DNA of 64,000 bases. It comes from Pycnopodia helianthoides (Eukaryota; Echinodermata; Asteroidea; Forcipulatida; Asteriidae). The DNA is taken from contig CM063251.1 of the NCBI GenBank assembly GCA_032158295.1, positions 7,350,253 through 7,414,252 on the forward strand, given 5' to 3'. Positions within the stretch are counted from its first letter, which is position 1; every line of letters starts with the position of its first letter. Positions 23,194 to 35,500 of this stretch are shown here, in pieces. The position numbers and the translations under genes are program-made. The notes under the pieces were generated by a model. The model had not been told where the DNA came from. It saw nothing but the letters and a program-made list of their open reading frames with translations, and did no database searches.

Positions 23194-24081
23194 TAACTTT
23201 TATAACAGACTGCTGGAATGGATTTAAATTTCAGCTACTAGTGTTTATTTTAAAGGAAGTTACATATAATAGATTTCGGTTTCAAGAAGCGTGGGATTTT
23301 TTTGGCTTCATTTTTAGGTTAATTGAGGTAACTTGCTACTCACATTTAAGAAACTGTTTTTTTAACTCCACTAATTTGGGTATGTTACAGTATTAACTGT
23401 TATTGTTATTGTTATTTTTTTTTGCCTGGTTGTTTTGAGTACATTACTTCCTCTCAGGGTATTTCATGTCTAAAAACTGCCACTTTTACTAATTATTAAA
23501 CAGGCTTAGCACCACATAGGCTTTAGTAGCACATCTTTGGCAAAACATATTAAACCTACCAGTAAATAGAGGAATTTTTTAATGAGAGAAAGACGGAAAG
23601 AGCAAAGCGCACGATGACTGTTTTTTAAAGTTGAGAAAAGTTCATTGTTTCAGAGAACTGTGTTCTGCCGTTAGAAGTGGTCGACTTCCTCCCAATGGGA
23701 ATACAAAGGGAGGTAGCCTCAATCACTCAACAGCACAACTTGGGGCAAGTTGCTTGACTTTTCTCAAATCGTGTGGTATTTATTTTATTACATCTCATGC
23801 ACATTTAGAATGTACCTGAAATGTTTTTAAATTTGGTTCTCCACGTCCACAAGTCAGCTGTCAGGCTGGATGAAATTTAGCTGTAAAGGTTGTGCACAAC
23901 ATTGGTAAGATTGAAAAACTTATAGTGGAAAACTTCCCTTGAAATATTTTTGCTTGAAATGCTTTAGTTTTTGTGTGAAATGAGTAAAACAGGTAGTTTT
24001 AATCCTGCAGGTACAAATTCTGATGTTTGAAAACAGGTTTTTCCTTTGGTCCACTTTAATCTTGTGACTCTGATGACCAAC

Positions 24082-24170
24082 TTTTCAAAGTTGTGTTAAA
24101 TTTTCAAAGTTGTGTTAAATTTTCAAAGTTGTGTTAAATTTTCAAAGTTGTGTTAAATTTTCAAAGTTGG
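24082..24170. repeat. 19-bp tandem repeat, about 5 units
   Basis: The unit TTTTCAAAGTTGTGTTAAA repeats with almost no divergence. Confidence 0.95.
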
Positions 24171-25180
24171 GTCTCACCGAAGTCTTTGACATCTGCCAAT
24201 GTTGTCCACAGGCTTGAAGGTTTTTAAGTCAAACCTGCAGCCTAAAATTTGTCCAATATCACGTAAATATCTTGTAAATATGTATGAGGTGTAATAAATT
24301 TGACTAACAATTTTTATAATGTGATGAAATAACTATTGGGAAATTGCTCATATTTTAAACAATTTTTGGAAAGGTTAATCAAGTTAGTGTAGTTGAACAA
24401 TCATAGATTTGATTAGGTAAGTGAAGCTGCATCTTGTGTGATGTGGGGCACTTATTATAAGACTGGACACAATAAAAATAAACTGCACAAATATTAGTGT
24501 TTTTTATAAGTTCCCTTCTTGTGCAATGAAGTCTGAATTTACATTCTGGCGTTCTTTAAATTTGAAAAATTCAAAGTGGCTTAGATTATTTTTAATATGA
24601 TAAAGTCTTGTGACATTAAAATATTGATCAGATAAAAAGACAGTTAATATATATAACGTAATGTTCCACCAGACATATTTGTATCTTTTCAGACAATACA
24701 CGCTCTGTGCATCTTTTTGAAGTATTTCTAAGAACTCACTTTATTGTAACTTTTCAATCATGTTGATTATTTGTCAGGTTTTTGTTGAAAGAATGCTCTC
24801 CCACCTGAACAGTAAATTCATTGTTGCCTTCATGTTACTTGTTCAGAAATAGCCATTTTGTTCTTTTATTTACTTGGTGAAAATCAGCTAGATCAGTCTT
24901 GATGTGCTTTGTCGATCATTTTGAAATCACTATCGATATGGGACTTAGAGCCGGGTGGACGGGCCCTAAGCCGAAGGAATTGGTTTAGAATAGGGCCTAA
25001 GACTGTAGCTGAGGCTAGGTGTGGCTAGGCTGCAGCTTATGCCTATATTTTAATGGTCCATCATTGTTTGGTGGAAGAGAACAACAATTCCCAACCTCAA
25101 GTGTTCATTTTTTTTTCTAACACTAGTAATTTTGTCGTTGTTCAACCTGAAATGATTTAAAATTTACCGGTCAGTTTCTT

Positions 25181-25308
25181 TTGTGGTCAATTACTTGACA
25201 TTACAAAAACCCACTCCACACAAACAACCTATTGAACATTTGATTTGTGGTCAATTACTTGACATTACAAAAACCCACTCCACACAAACAACCTATTGAA
25301 CATTTGAT
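25181..25308. repeat. 64-bp direct duplication
   Basis: Two identical-looking copies begin TTGTGGTCAATTACTTGACA. The sequence belongs to the 3' flank of the Asn-type SINE (compare 18180-18300). Confidence 0.92.
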
Positions 25309-25907
25309 TTTTGGTTTGTTTTTTGAGGGATTTTGTACACATTCTTATAAGACTTATTTTGATTGTGGCAATCGGACTAAGCAATAGCAATGTGGGGATC
25401 TTGAAATGCTATTTCCACGAACTTGACAGTGTTTCAGACGGAAAGATATTTCTTGAGGATCGGTACTGGTATAAACTTTATAATAAAGTGAGCTTTCATA
25501 TTGAAACTTATCTGTGTTTTTGGAAACTTATTCTGATAATAAGTAGTTACTTGTCAACAGCTGCATAGCCAAAGACACTCAAATCAGGTACAGCCGCAAA
25601 TGAACACAAGAGTTGCGTAAATCATGGATGACTCCCAAGACAAGAATCTCGAATGCAGTACCGCCATATTTTCATCCACCACGCAAAGTTTAAAATTACA
25701 AATCTCAACAGCTTATAATTTATTATAAATATGTATTTGTGTTGCATTTTAATATGTATTTTTTGAATTGTAAAATCACAGTATGGATGTCAATATCTTT
25801 TCCTTTTATCCAGCTGGGCTTTTTGAAATCACTTCAGTATTATTTAATCATACAATTCAGGGGAGAAAATGGTTTAAAAATACAGAAAGAGGCAATCCCA
25901 GTTTGGA

Positions 25908-26031
25908 CTAGACCCCTTGCATATGATGTCACACTCTCAAACAGCGCCCTCACTGGGGCAAAAGGGGACAGATCATTGGATGACAGCTGCTCTTGGTGCG
26001 TAAAAACTTGCCATTAATGCAAGGGGTCTAT
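25908..26031. mobile_element. Short MITE with TAGACCCCTTGCAT ends
   Basis: TAGACCCCTTGCATATGATG and inverted CCATTAATGCAAGGGGTCTA bound 124 bp. Confidence 0.7.
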
Positions 26032-26207
26032 TCAGCAGCATTTTTATTTTTCAATGTACTGCATCTCTTTGGAACTCCTTACCTGGTGCAACTTTCCCTC
26101 CATCCTACAATCTAGAGTGTTTTAAAAGGAATATCAATTCCTACCTTCAGCTCCCCTGAGTTGCTTTCATCTAAAATGTTTTCTTCTTGTAGCCCCTTAC
26201 ACATGGC

Positions 26208-26476
26208 TCTAACTTGTTGACTGCCGGTCATAGATTCGTAGGGCATTCCCATTTGCCAAGTGCGGTGCGCATGCGCGCATACCAAATAGGTACTCAACAA
26301 AAAAAATTTGAACATACAAATTCTAAGGATGTATGTCCTCACCACTGCCAGAAGCGTATTTGTTGCGTGGTCAGTGATGCCAGTGTATTCAATTAACAAT
26401 AAAATGAGTACTATACTCGAATCCGTTAGACCTGTTACTACGAATATACTCGTAGGCGGCAGTCATTGAGTTAAGC
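26208..26476. mobile_element. MITE-like inverted-repeat unit
   Basis: The ends TAACTTGTTGACTGCCGG and inverse of CGGCAGTCATTGAGTTAAG match imperfectly over about 270 bp. The boundary is approximate. Confidence 0.5.
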
Positions 26477-26691
26477 CTTGTTTGGGGCGATCTTGCATAA
26501 AAAAACAGAAAAGAAAAAAAGGTATATTTTTGGCACACATCCTTTTATCAGTCCCAATGTTGCACAGTCTATTCCATGTAGAGAAAAACACAAAGTGATT
26601 CCAACATTGAAAACTGAGATTCCAGCAATGAATCTTTTATAGTTGAACTCATTTTATGAATCCACTTCCCAGTAACTGTCAATGCCTAAGC

Positions 26692-27005
26692 GTGTCGTGG
26701 TCGAGTGGTCTAGTTCACCGGACCCAAGCTCTGGTGTTGTCAGCACCACAGTGTGGGTTCGAATCCCGGTCGTGAAACTTGTGCCCTTGAGCAAGGCACT
26801 ACTTGGGAAGGTAGTGCATTCTGCTCTACCAGCCAGGCCCCTAGTGGATGATACCCATGCCTACATCCTTACGGACTGTGAAGGGGGTAACCCTGTTTCA
26901 GTCCGAGGAGTAGGTGGCAACGTGCCTCTGGTGTCAGTTGATTTGGGTCAACAGCCCAAATCAGTTTAGTGTAGCCCTCACCTTGAAGTGGCCGTTCGGC
27001 CTTGT
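26692..27005 (+). repeat. tRNA-derived SINE with body shared with 32160-32340
   Basis: The head GTGTCGTGGTCGAGTGGTCT with GTGTGGGTTCGAATCCCGGT is followed by GATACCCATGCCTACATCCT...GGGGGTAACCCTGTTTCAG. That body also occurs inverted at 32160-32340. Confidence 0.8.
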
Positions 27006-27221
27006 GAGTGAGGCGATATCTCATAAAAAAAAAAATTAAAAAAATAAATACTCAGCCAATAAAGTGGGTACCGGTTTCCACATATTGTCCCTTCTATGCA
27101 GGTATTTCCATAGTGCTACCACAAATCAACTTTAAAATAGCTCTCCGGATGCCACCTCTACTCATGTGTAATATTTACTGCTACTGCATAATCACATCTG
27201 GTAATATTTAATAAGCCTTTC

Positions 27222-27395
27222 CCATGAAACATGCTAATTACATTCACGCATGCGTACAGACACTATTGGTTGGCAAACGCCGTAGAGTTGTGCACTAGGC
27301 CGGACACACAACCATGTACGCGTCCAAAAGGCGCGATGTTCCCAGTAGTGTTACTGCCCACGCGTGGTATGCAATTTGCATATTTCAGGTCTATT
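27222..27395. mobile_element. MITE with CCTTTCCCATGAAACATG ends
   Basis: ACATTCACGCATGCGTACAG, GCAAACGCCGTAGAGTTGTG and TGCAATTTGCATATTT also occur in the same order at 49650-49861. Confidence 0.7.
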
Positions 27396-28994
27396 GATTT
27401 CGCAGTCAGTACGCCTTTATATTAAAACCTGCTGTAAAGTTATTTTTATGTGTATGTACCTTCATCAATATTATGAAGTACTACGCTTTATAATTTTGAT
27501 CCACTGTGCTAAAAATGTCCAGGTTTTAAAACCTTATTCTCCTTGAAGACTAATTTACTACAAGAAAACGGGGTCCAACTTTGTCATTCCTAAAAACTGA
27601 CTGGCCTGTATAATTTGTTACTTTATTAATGATTGGTTATTTATTTATCATGGTAAAGTGAAAATTAAGTCTTTATTAAATTTAAGCTGGAGCCAAAACC
27701 ATTTATCTTTCTTCTTGCTTAACTTTATTACCGGTAATCATATTTATGAGTTTTTTGGATTATCTGTTTTTTTTAAACAAATAGTGGCCATTAAAATAGA
27801 AATTGTAGTTTAAGGTACCTCACAATTTGATAATAAAATAAACACCATTCCACAATGTTCCTCTTTCTTTTCCTCTGTGTTTGACGTGTAGTTTAAGTTG
27901 TGTCATAGGATTCAAAAGTGCTGTCACAAGTGTGCTGTTACTGTTACTGTTAAACCTTGTAATGGTTTACATGGTGCTTTGGCTCAACCTGAAGCCAATC
28001 ATACCCAGAACACCGGGGCAAACCCTTTTCACTTAATGATGAGTGTGCTGGGGTCATTAACATGCATTACACAACACACAGGACCTATGGCTTTAAGTCC
28101 TATAGCCCCCCCCCAATGTTCCCATACTATAACGCACTATTTTCCTCTTGTATAGAACTCCCCCCCCCATAAATCCTCAAAATAATTGCTGAGATTCCAA
28201 GCACACAATAAAGACACAATAGGAAGGGGGGGGGTACCCTCTGCTCCATATCGAGCACCAATTGTCAAGTCCCATCCAAAGGATGAGGCAATAATGGTCG
28301 AGTGTCTTGCTAGAGGACACAAGTGTCAAGACTGGGACTCAAAATCAAAAGCACCACCAGAGCTCGAGTCCATTGCAGTATACTTTTTGGCCAGTTTTCA
28401 CTAAGAATCTCCAAAAGTCCTAAACTGACTTTGCAGTTAATCCAGTAAAAAATGGCAACCACAAAAAAAACAATCTTGAAACTGCACGGTTTGTTAATAC
28501 TCGTGAAATTTTATTTAATTTTATCACATTTCACCCTACATTATGAATATTTAATCAAACATGAATAATTTCTGATGCAATGCTATAACAGCAGTTGCAA
28601 CTTTTTACACTGAAGTAACTTGCCTTTGCTGTGCATACAAACTTGCTTCTGCAGCCGATTTCACAAAACTTGACGCAACTGTGTAAGTCCACCTGTGCAA
28701 GCTTTCTTGTGTTAGTGGTGCACAACTTACGCAACAAAACATTGCGCAAAGTTTGGTGAAATCGGCAGCTGGACGGCGTATTTAAAAACTGAAATTACAA
28801 AGAATACAGTAAACCTACTGTAATGGTATTCATTTTTTATGTCTGACACAGCAAAATTTTACTGAAAAGAAAAATCACAAATAACTTCTATTTCTTTCAT
28901 GCACCACCAAATGGTTTATGCTTTGCAGTTGATGTGGCCCTTTCCAGTTTAAGGTAGACCTAAAAATGTCCTAAGTCTTGTTGGGAAGGTATAG

Positions 28995-29158
28995 ATGGAT
29001 TGCAATACGCGTCATTGACCACCATCTTTGATGAATTGTGCACGCGTGAAGAGCTATCATTGGCTGAGAGTCGTGCGTAGCGCGTAAATGCGTGCACTTT
29101 TCCATCGTTTTACATCAAAGATGGCGGTCAATGATGCGTATTGCAATCCATCTATAGA
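28995..29158. mobile_element. Foldback MITE, CTATAGATGGATTGCAATAC ends
   Basis: The outer arms TATAGATGGATTGCAATACG and inverse are nearly exact, as are the inner arms CCACCATCTTTGATGAA/CATCAAAGATGGCGG. The interior is related to 22310-22430. Confidence 0.85.
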
Positions 29159-29423
29159 CCGAACCGTACGCACAAGTAACACACAATGTCGCCATTGCTG
29201 GGGTGCTGGTAGTGCAAGGTTTTGTACATAAAGACATGGAAAAATTGTTGTCTTTTTTTACTTTTTATGCTTGAGTTTACTTTCCCGTCGCTAAAATCAC
29301 TGGCCTCTGGCCAGCTGTCCTGTGTAAATTTCGAGCCCTGACCTCGAGCCACACTGTCTGGTAATACAGTTAAGACAGTATAGCGCCCTCTTCCAATAAA
29401 AACGATAAAAACGATAGATGTCG

Positions 29424-29564
29424 TTAACGCCTGCTTGTCTTGCCTCCTTTTCTCTTCCCGGCAAAGAGATGTTTGGGCATCTGACTGGGGATCTTACGGT
29501 CAGCTTCACCTTTCTTGGCCAACATGTTGCTCTTGCGCTGGACAACCTTTCGCATCTTCTCCAC
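29424..29564 (-). CDS. GTPBP4: GTPBP4 exon 14 with stop
   Basis: It encodes [20 protein letters not shown], then [17 protein letters not shown] and TAA. The PKHLxxGKRK ending is the conserved NOG1 C-terminus. Confidence 0.96.
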   Translation of the reverse strand: MEKMRKVVQRKSNMLAKKGEADRKIPSQMPKHLFAGKRKGGKTSRR

Positions 29565-32500
29565 CTTTGTTTGTTGCTGTAGGGGGGAGGAGGGAGAGAA
29601 GTTATATGTGTGAAAAACTTGTACAAAACCAAAGATTGCATCACCTCAAAACTGCTGTATAAATAGTTACAATGGGGCTCCAAGGTCAAATTCAGCTTTC
29701 TGATGCACTCATTTTTCAAATGTGTTTTCATGAAAGAGGGAACACAATTTCAAGTCTCTAAACCTCTCATTAAATGGTATAAAATGCCATGTTATTTGAT
29801 ACTCTTTCAGAGCGAAATTAGAAAATGACGTCATCGGACATAAAAAATAAATGGGTCTGCACATTTCAGATAGGAATTTTTGCGCTAGTCATAAGGTCAA
29901 ATTCAATGCTGCTTTGATTGAGTATCATCAAAATTTAGGAATGAACTACAAATTCTTTGTAGAAAAATGTACACACCTATATATTTTAAATGTGACATAT
30001 AAATCAAATGTTTTTAGATTTTATTTTTGGGATTTTGACAAACACTGCACTTAAAGGGTATCAAAACACAGTGGCATTTTACACAACTTTCAAGCAATTT
30101 TTTCCCCCATTTTCATGAGCTCAATCTATTAGAAATTGAGTGAATCGCAAACTTAAATTTGAGGTTGGAGTTCCTCTTTAAGTTTTTAAATTGTGATTGT
30201 AAAGATTACGGACAAAGGACACTTACAGTGCTGTCTCTGACACCTGAGAGATCTCTAGGTGTGCGCGTACTGCTGACAGTGCGCCCTCGCGAGTCTGTAC
30301 GCTGCCTCTTAGCTACCACTGGTGTTCTGCTACGGGACCGCGTCCTAGTATGGTGACCCTTATGAGGAAAAACAAAGAAATTAAATTGTTTAAATATTTG
30401 ATCAGTTGTTCCCGTTTGGCGCACTCTACAAATGATATCATAATACAGGTTTAGATATACAATAATAATATACAATAATAATTGAAACACATCACACCTG
30501 ACACACAAAAAAGAGCTGAACTTACTTTGTGATGATAGTTTACCTACAAAAAGCGACCCATCACCCAAATAAGTCATAAAGTGGATTTTCTTATCTGCAT
30601 TACTTTTTCTTGTAATTTTTTCCTTTCTATGTAAAGCACATAGGGACATGCTATCCTGTAATGTGTTATGCGCTATAAAAGAACTGTATATTATTATTTA
30701 TTATTATTATAAATAGTATTTAATACGGAGTAAACAAAAGTACATTTTTGCATAACACAACATCGGACAAAGGCAAGCGACTTCAAAATGCTTAAAAATG
30801 AGAGAAACCTGAAGATCTTACAAATACAATGAAATAAAAATCCAACCTAGAACAAGAAGGAAAAAGGAAGAAGGAAGAGTTGTACTTACACCCTCTGCTG
30901 GCTCGATCCCTAATTCAGTCATCTCAGACTCAAATCTCTTCCTCTTGACCTTCAGAAGAAACAAAAAAGAATTCATTATCATTCTGCAATACTTGGTTGC
31001 TTGAATCTACTTCATGTAAAGCCCATCATGTAACGTCCAGGGTCGATTTCACAAAACTCTTCCTAACTTAGGACTTGTCCGAGGCAATGCTAAGAGATAG
31101 GACTAGTCCTAAGTTAGGACCAGTACTTAGGACTAGTCCTATCTCTTAGCATTGCCTAGGACAAGTCCTAAGTTAGGAAGAGTTTTGTGAAATCGACCCC
31201 TGGTCTAATAACTGATGGAAGCTTTTGCCTCAATGCCCCTGGCCATTGCCTTGGTGTCCCTTGGTAGTCGTTCAAGAAACTGTGTGTGCTGTAAGCCATA
31301 GATTAATTTGTGATAATGCAATGGCAATGAGGATTGTATTATTTGTAATTGGCAACAAAAAAAACCAGCAAACGATACATGTCCATAGATTTTTAAACCC
31401 AGTTTACTTTTTGCGAATTTCTAATGCTGGTGTCACAAGGGATCCAGTCCAGTCGCATTGTTGATTTGCATTAATTCTACATGGAGGTCAATTCCACGGT
31501 CCGACCAGACAGGCCAGTACTGCAGTGCAAAGTACCAGGTGATAATGATACGATCCAGCTTGCATTAGACACCTTGTTCACTCTACAATACTTGGTTGCT
31601 TGAATCCCCTTCATGTAAAGCCCGTCATGTAACGACCAGGTCTGATATTTGATGGAAGCGATTGCCTCAATGCCCCTGGTCATTGCCTTGGTGTCCCTTG
31701 AAAAGGCCCAGTACAAATGTTTAAACTCCTTCATAGAGCTGCCCTTTGCTAAGGACAACTGCCTTGCCCTTACAAGACTGTAATATCAGGGCTAGGTGAC
31801 CCCCTGCCAAAATCAGCCGGTTCACAGAATCATGAAAAGTAATTAAAACAGAAGACGACAAAAACTTAAGCCATAATCAGGGTCAAATTTTACACTGGGC
31901 CACAGGCCCGAGGCCAATACTTTTAGTGTCAGACCAGTATGACCAAACAAGTTTGGCAGTCTTACATTAAAATGCCGACTTTGAGTCCGATAACATACCT
32001 TTCAATTCGATTAAGTAATGAAGTAAAGTTAATACCGTTACAGGCAACCGAGATAAATTCTCTACATGTCAGTAAATCTCTCACATGTCTTAGTGCTTGA
32101 TGAAATAAAAACAGTTAAATGCATGTGAAACTGTTAATTTATTTTTGTTCATTTTGACTCTGGCCTTATTAAACATATTTTGGTCCAGTGGCCACTTCAA
32201 GGCGAGGGCTACACTTGGGCTGTCCACCCAAAAACCCTCCTGGGGCTGAAACAGGGTTATACCCCCTTCACAGTCCAAAAGAATGTCGGCATGGGTATCA
32301 CCTACTAGGGGCCTGGCTGGTAGAGCAGAACGCACTTATACCTTTTGACCTCACACGTGTAATGTAGATATTATTTTACAATACTTGGCAATGGCCACGA
32401 GTTTTGACCCCAGTAATGTCTTACTTAGCGGCTCCAAGATATGATTTACTTACAGGTTGTGCTGGTCGGGGCATGTGAGGCTTATTGATGCGACGCTTCT

Positions 32501-35500
32501 CCTTGGACACCTTCATGATCAGTATCTTCTTGTCACGAATCCTTCAAACAAACACATTATTTATAAGTTCCCAATACTAAAGAGGGCCTCCAAGGTCAAC
32601 TTCACTCTTAACATCCACTCATTTTCCAAATAGAATTACAACCGTACGACTAGGTACCATTACACTGTTGATGAATGTCTAAATATAAATTATGCACATT
32701 AGCCTCGTTTGGATCTGCCTGGCAAATGCCAGGCAGCTCTGCCAAATTTGTCACCGCGCTAGTTTTGATCCAGACTGGTAGACTTGCCCAGTCCCTCCGA
32801 GCCAGTCCATGTTGCGCCCTCTACTGTTGACTAATAATGGTGACTGGCCAATCAAGACTATGGCCTCAGTGCTACAAGGTCCTTATTTGTAATTTCATAT
32901 CATATTTGTAATAGATCAAAAGAGCCTTCACCATCTAGAGACCATTTACTTCTGTATAGTCATCACAATATGACCAAACATGGTTACTATTGTTGATTTT
33001 TGAAGTAAAATTGCCCCCTTCCCCCCCAAAGACCCATTGTTAAATACAAAATAAATAAATAAATAATTAGTATAACAATATCATGTTTACTTTTGTCAAC
33101 TAAATACTATGGAGAATATAAACCACATATTAACTAAAAACTAGTTTCCAAATGTGGTAAACCAATGAAATTCATACAAATTACAAATAGTACTGGGGAC
33201 TTTATAGTACTGAAAATAACCTTTCCTTAAAAAAGTATACAAAAAGAAAGGAAAAAAGGACAAATTTGTCTTTAAGTTCAATTAACCATCTTCTCCTCTG
33301 ATTTATGTACTTACTTCCTGGCAGTTCTTCTGATCTCTTTCATATCATCATCATCAGACTGAAAAAAAGCAAAACAAACCCAAAACATTATTACCATTGA
33401 ACAATATTAACCCTCCTACTCTTGGCAACATTTTTCCAGTGAGTTGACCAACCATTCACAGAGCTGCCAACATTTGCATCTTGCAATCACGGAGATTTTG
33501 TACAACAATCAGGGAGATATTTAGAATTACAATCGACATAATAGGGACAAAGTTTCCATCATCAGGGAGATCGTCAAATTTGTTCACCAGAACATGGAAA
33601 GATTGGTTTTATCTTCAGGGACTTTTCTGCAGAATCAAAGAGAGTTGGCAGATCTGTCTTCAACTGCACTGGTTGTGTATGGTGGCATTGGTTGTGCATA
33701 AAACTAAACTGTACATTGTTTGCTATGTAGATGCATTGAATACATGATATCGTAGGCTGGCATAGTTTATCTATCATTCAAAAACACAGTGGATGAAATT
33801 GACTGGTCAGACAGTAGGAGGGTTGACTATGTTCTGTGTAGATGCATTCACCACATAATATTATATTACAGGCTGGCATGGTTTAATCAATCAATCAAAA
33901 CCACCACAGTAGATGATATTGAATGGTTGGACAGTAGAAGGGTTCAGGAAAATAATGTCCGTCGTGTCGATAAAGGATTCTCAAACAATAAGATTTCTTC
34001 AGAAGTTCCTTCCAGAAAAGAGTGACACTTACCGACATGTCTTCATCATACATCCCAGCTTGCTCTCTCAGCTCCTCCTCACGTTCCAACTCCTCCAGTT
34101 TGGCCTCGATGTCCGGATCCACATAATCGATGATGTTGTGTCCCATCCACACCTCGGGAATGATGTCATCTTTCTCGTCCTCGTTGACGTCCCACTCCTT
34201 CTGGAGGTCCAGGATGTAATCGTCGGCTGCCTCCAGCTCAAAGTCCCGGTACAGCTTGCGTTTGGGTTTGTCTACCTCCATGGCCTGCTGACCGGAGCGG
34301 TTGGCGACGGCAGCTGGGATGCACGGTGGCCTTGGCTGTTGGAATCCATATGGAAATATAAATCAGTTCACGTTTTTAAAGGTTAGGGTCATAGATTTGT
34401 AAGTGCTCAACAAAAATAAATGACCATAAAAACTTTACGTGGTGAGAAGCACTGCAGCTGTTGATAGTATAAACTACTGAGAGAAAGGATTCCCTTTGAA
34501 GTAATATGGTTTGGATAATTTTTCACCCCAAAACATTTGAATCTGAGCAATAATTCATGCATGATTTGTTTCTCAGATTTCTAAGGGGTTGGTGTCCGTT
34601 TGCAACCAGAATGCGGTTGGTACTTGCTGTCACCTCGCATGGATGGATTCGGCGATCATGTAAAAACACTGACAGTTTTTTGCTGTTTTCACAGTAAGCA
34701 CACACTGTATTCAGCTGGAACTTTACCATGCAGTTTTATTGTATCTTTCTCTATAAGTTTGCCTACAAATCAGCATTACTTGGACAAAAACCAATCTATG
34801 ACCCTACCTTTCATATCTCACAAATTGTGTTCAAGGCAATAATGCAATGCATGAAGTAATGCACAAGTTCCTGATGTACAAGCATGACAGTAACTTCAAA
34901 TGAACCAATTTCTAAAGCAGCAGTTCACACACAAGGTCATTGTAATTGTTTTAGCAAGAAAATCCCCAAAGATTTAATACATGTACATTTCTAATCAATA
35001 AACAGTAGAAAGGCAATTAGTAACAGTCAGCAACAACTCAAACAGTATAAAATTTGTCTTCATAAGGAACTACAAAGACAAATTAAATATGCTAGGTCCG
35101 ATTTTTGGCCGATATGACCCCAAAATGTAAATTTCAATTTTAAAATAGCGAATTTTTCGAGAAAGTTATAAGTTTTCATTTCAGATATTGACCACTTGCA
35201 CCAACGTCACCTGCAGCTATTGCTGTCACGCTCATCATTGTGGGAGTCAACTTGTTAACGTGTTAATGCCGCGTCGCATAAAATGTACACTACACTGTTA
35301 CAACACACAGGGACATTGACTCCCAAAATGGCACCACCAAGACTTTTGTGAATGAAGATGTCAGGTGAATCGGGTCAACTGCACGAAAAAATTCGCCAAA
35401 AGTGGTAAAAATTAATTTCAGTCGGGAGACCAACATTCAACCACAAACAAACAATTTTGCATGTTACATGGTTCCTGTGCATTGTTCGTGGCATATGTCT

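Larger units (their letters stand above)
21823..29423. other. Gene-free stretch between convergent LMLN and GTPBP4
   Basis: It contains the 3' UTRs of both genes and no supported coding exon. AATAAA at 24293-24298 is one candidate LMLN poly(A) signal, and TTTATT at 28510-28515 is one for GTPBP4 on the minus strand. Neither can be chosen by eye. The stretch also holds foldbacks (22468-22665, 22856-23193, 28995-29158), SINE pieces (26692, 28000-28355), MITEs and tandem repeats listed separately. Confidence 0.7.

Noticed and set aside
26682..26969. 95-codon frame that looks protein-like
   Set aside because: It is the translation of a tRNA-derived SINE. The same body occurs inverted at 32160-32340 and elsewhere.
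30206..30649. 147-codon minus-strand frame as a separate gene
   Set aside because: Its C-terminal third is GTPBP4 exon 13. The rest is read-through of the intron upstream of the acceptor.
31477..31758. 93-codon minus-strand frame as an extra GTPBP4 exon
   Set aside because: It is part of the duplicated intron segment, and the flanking exons already join in phase without it.
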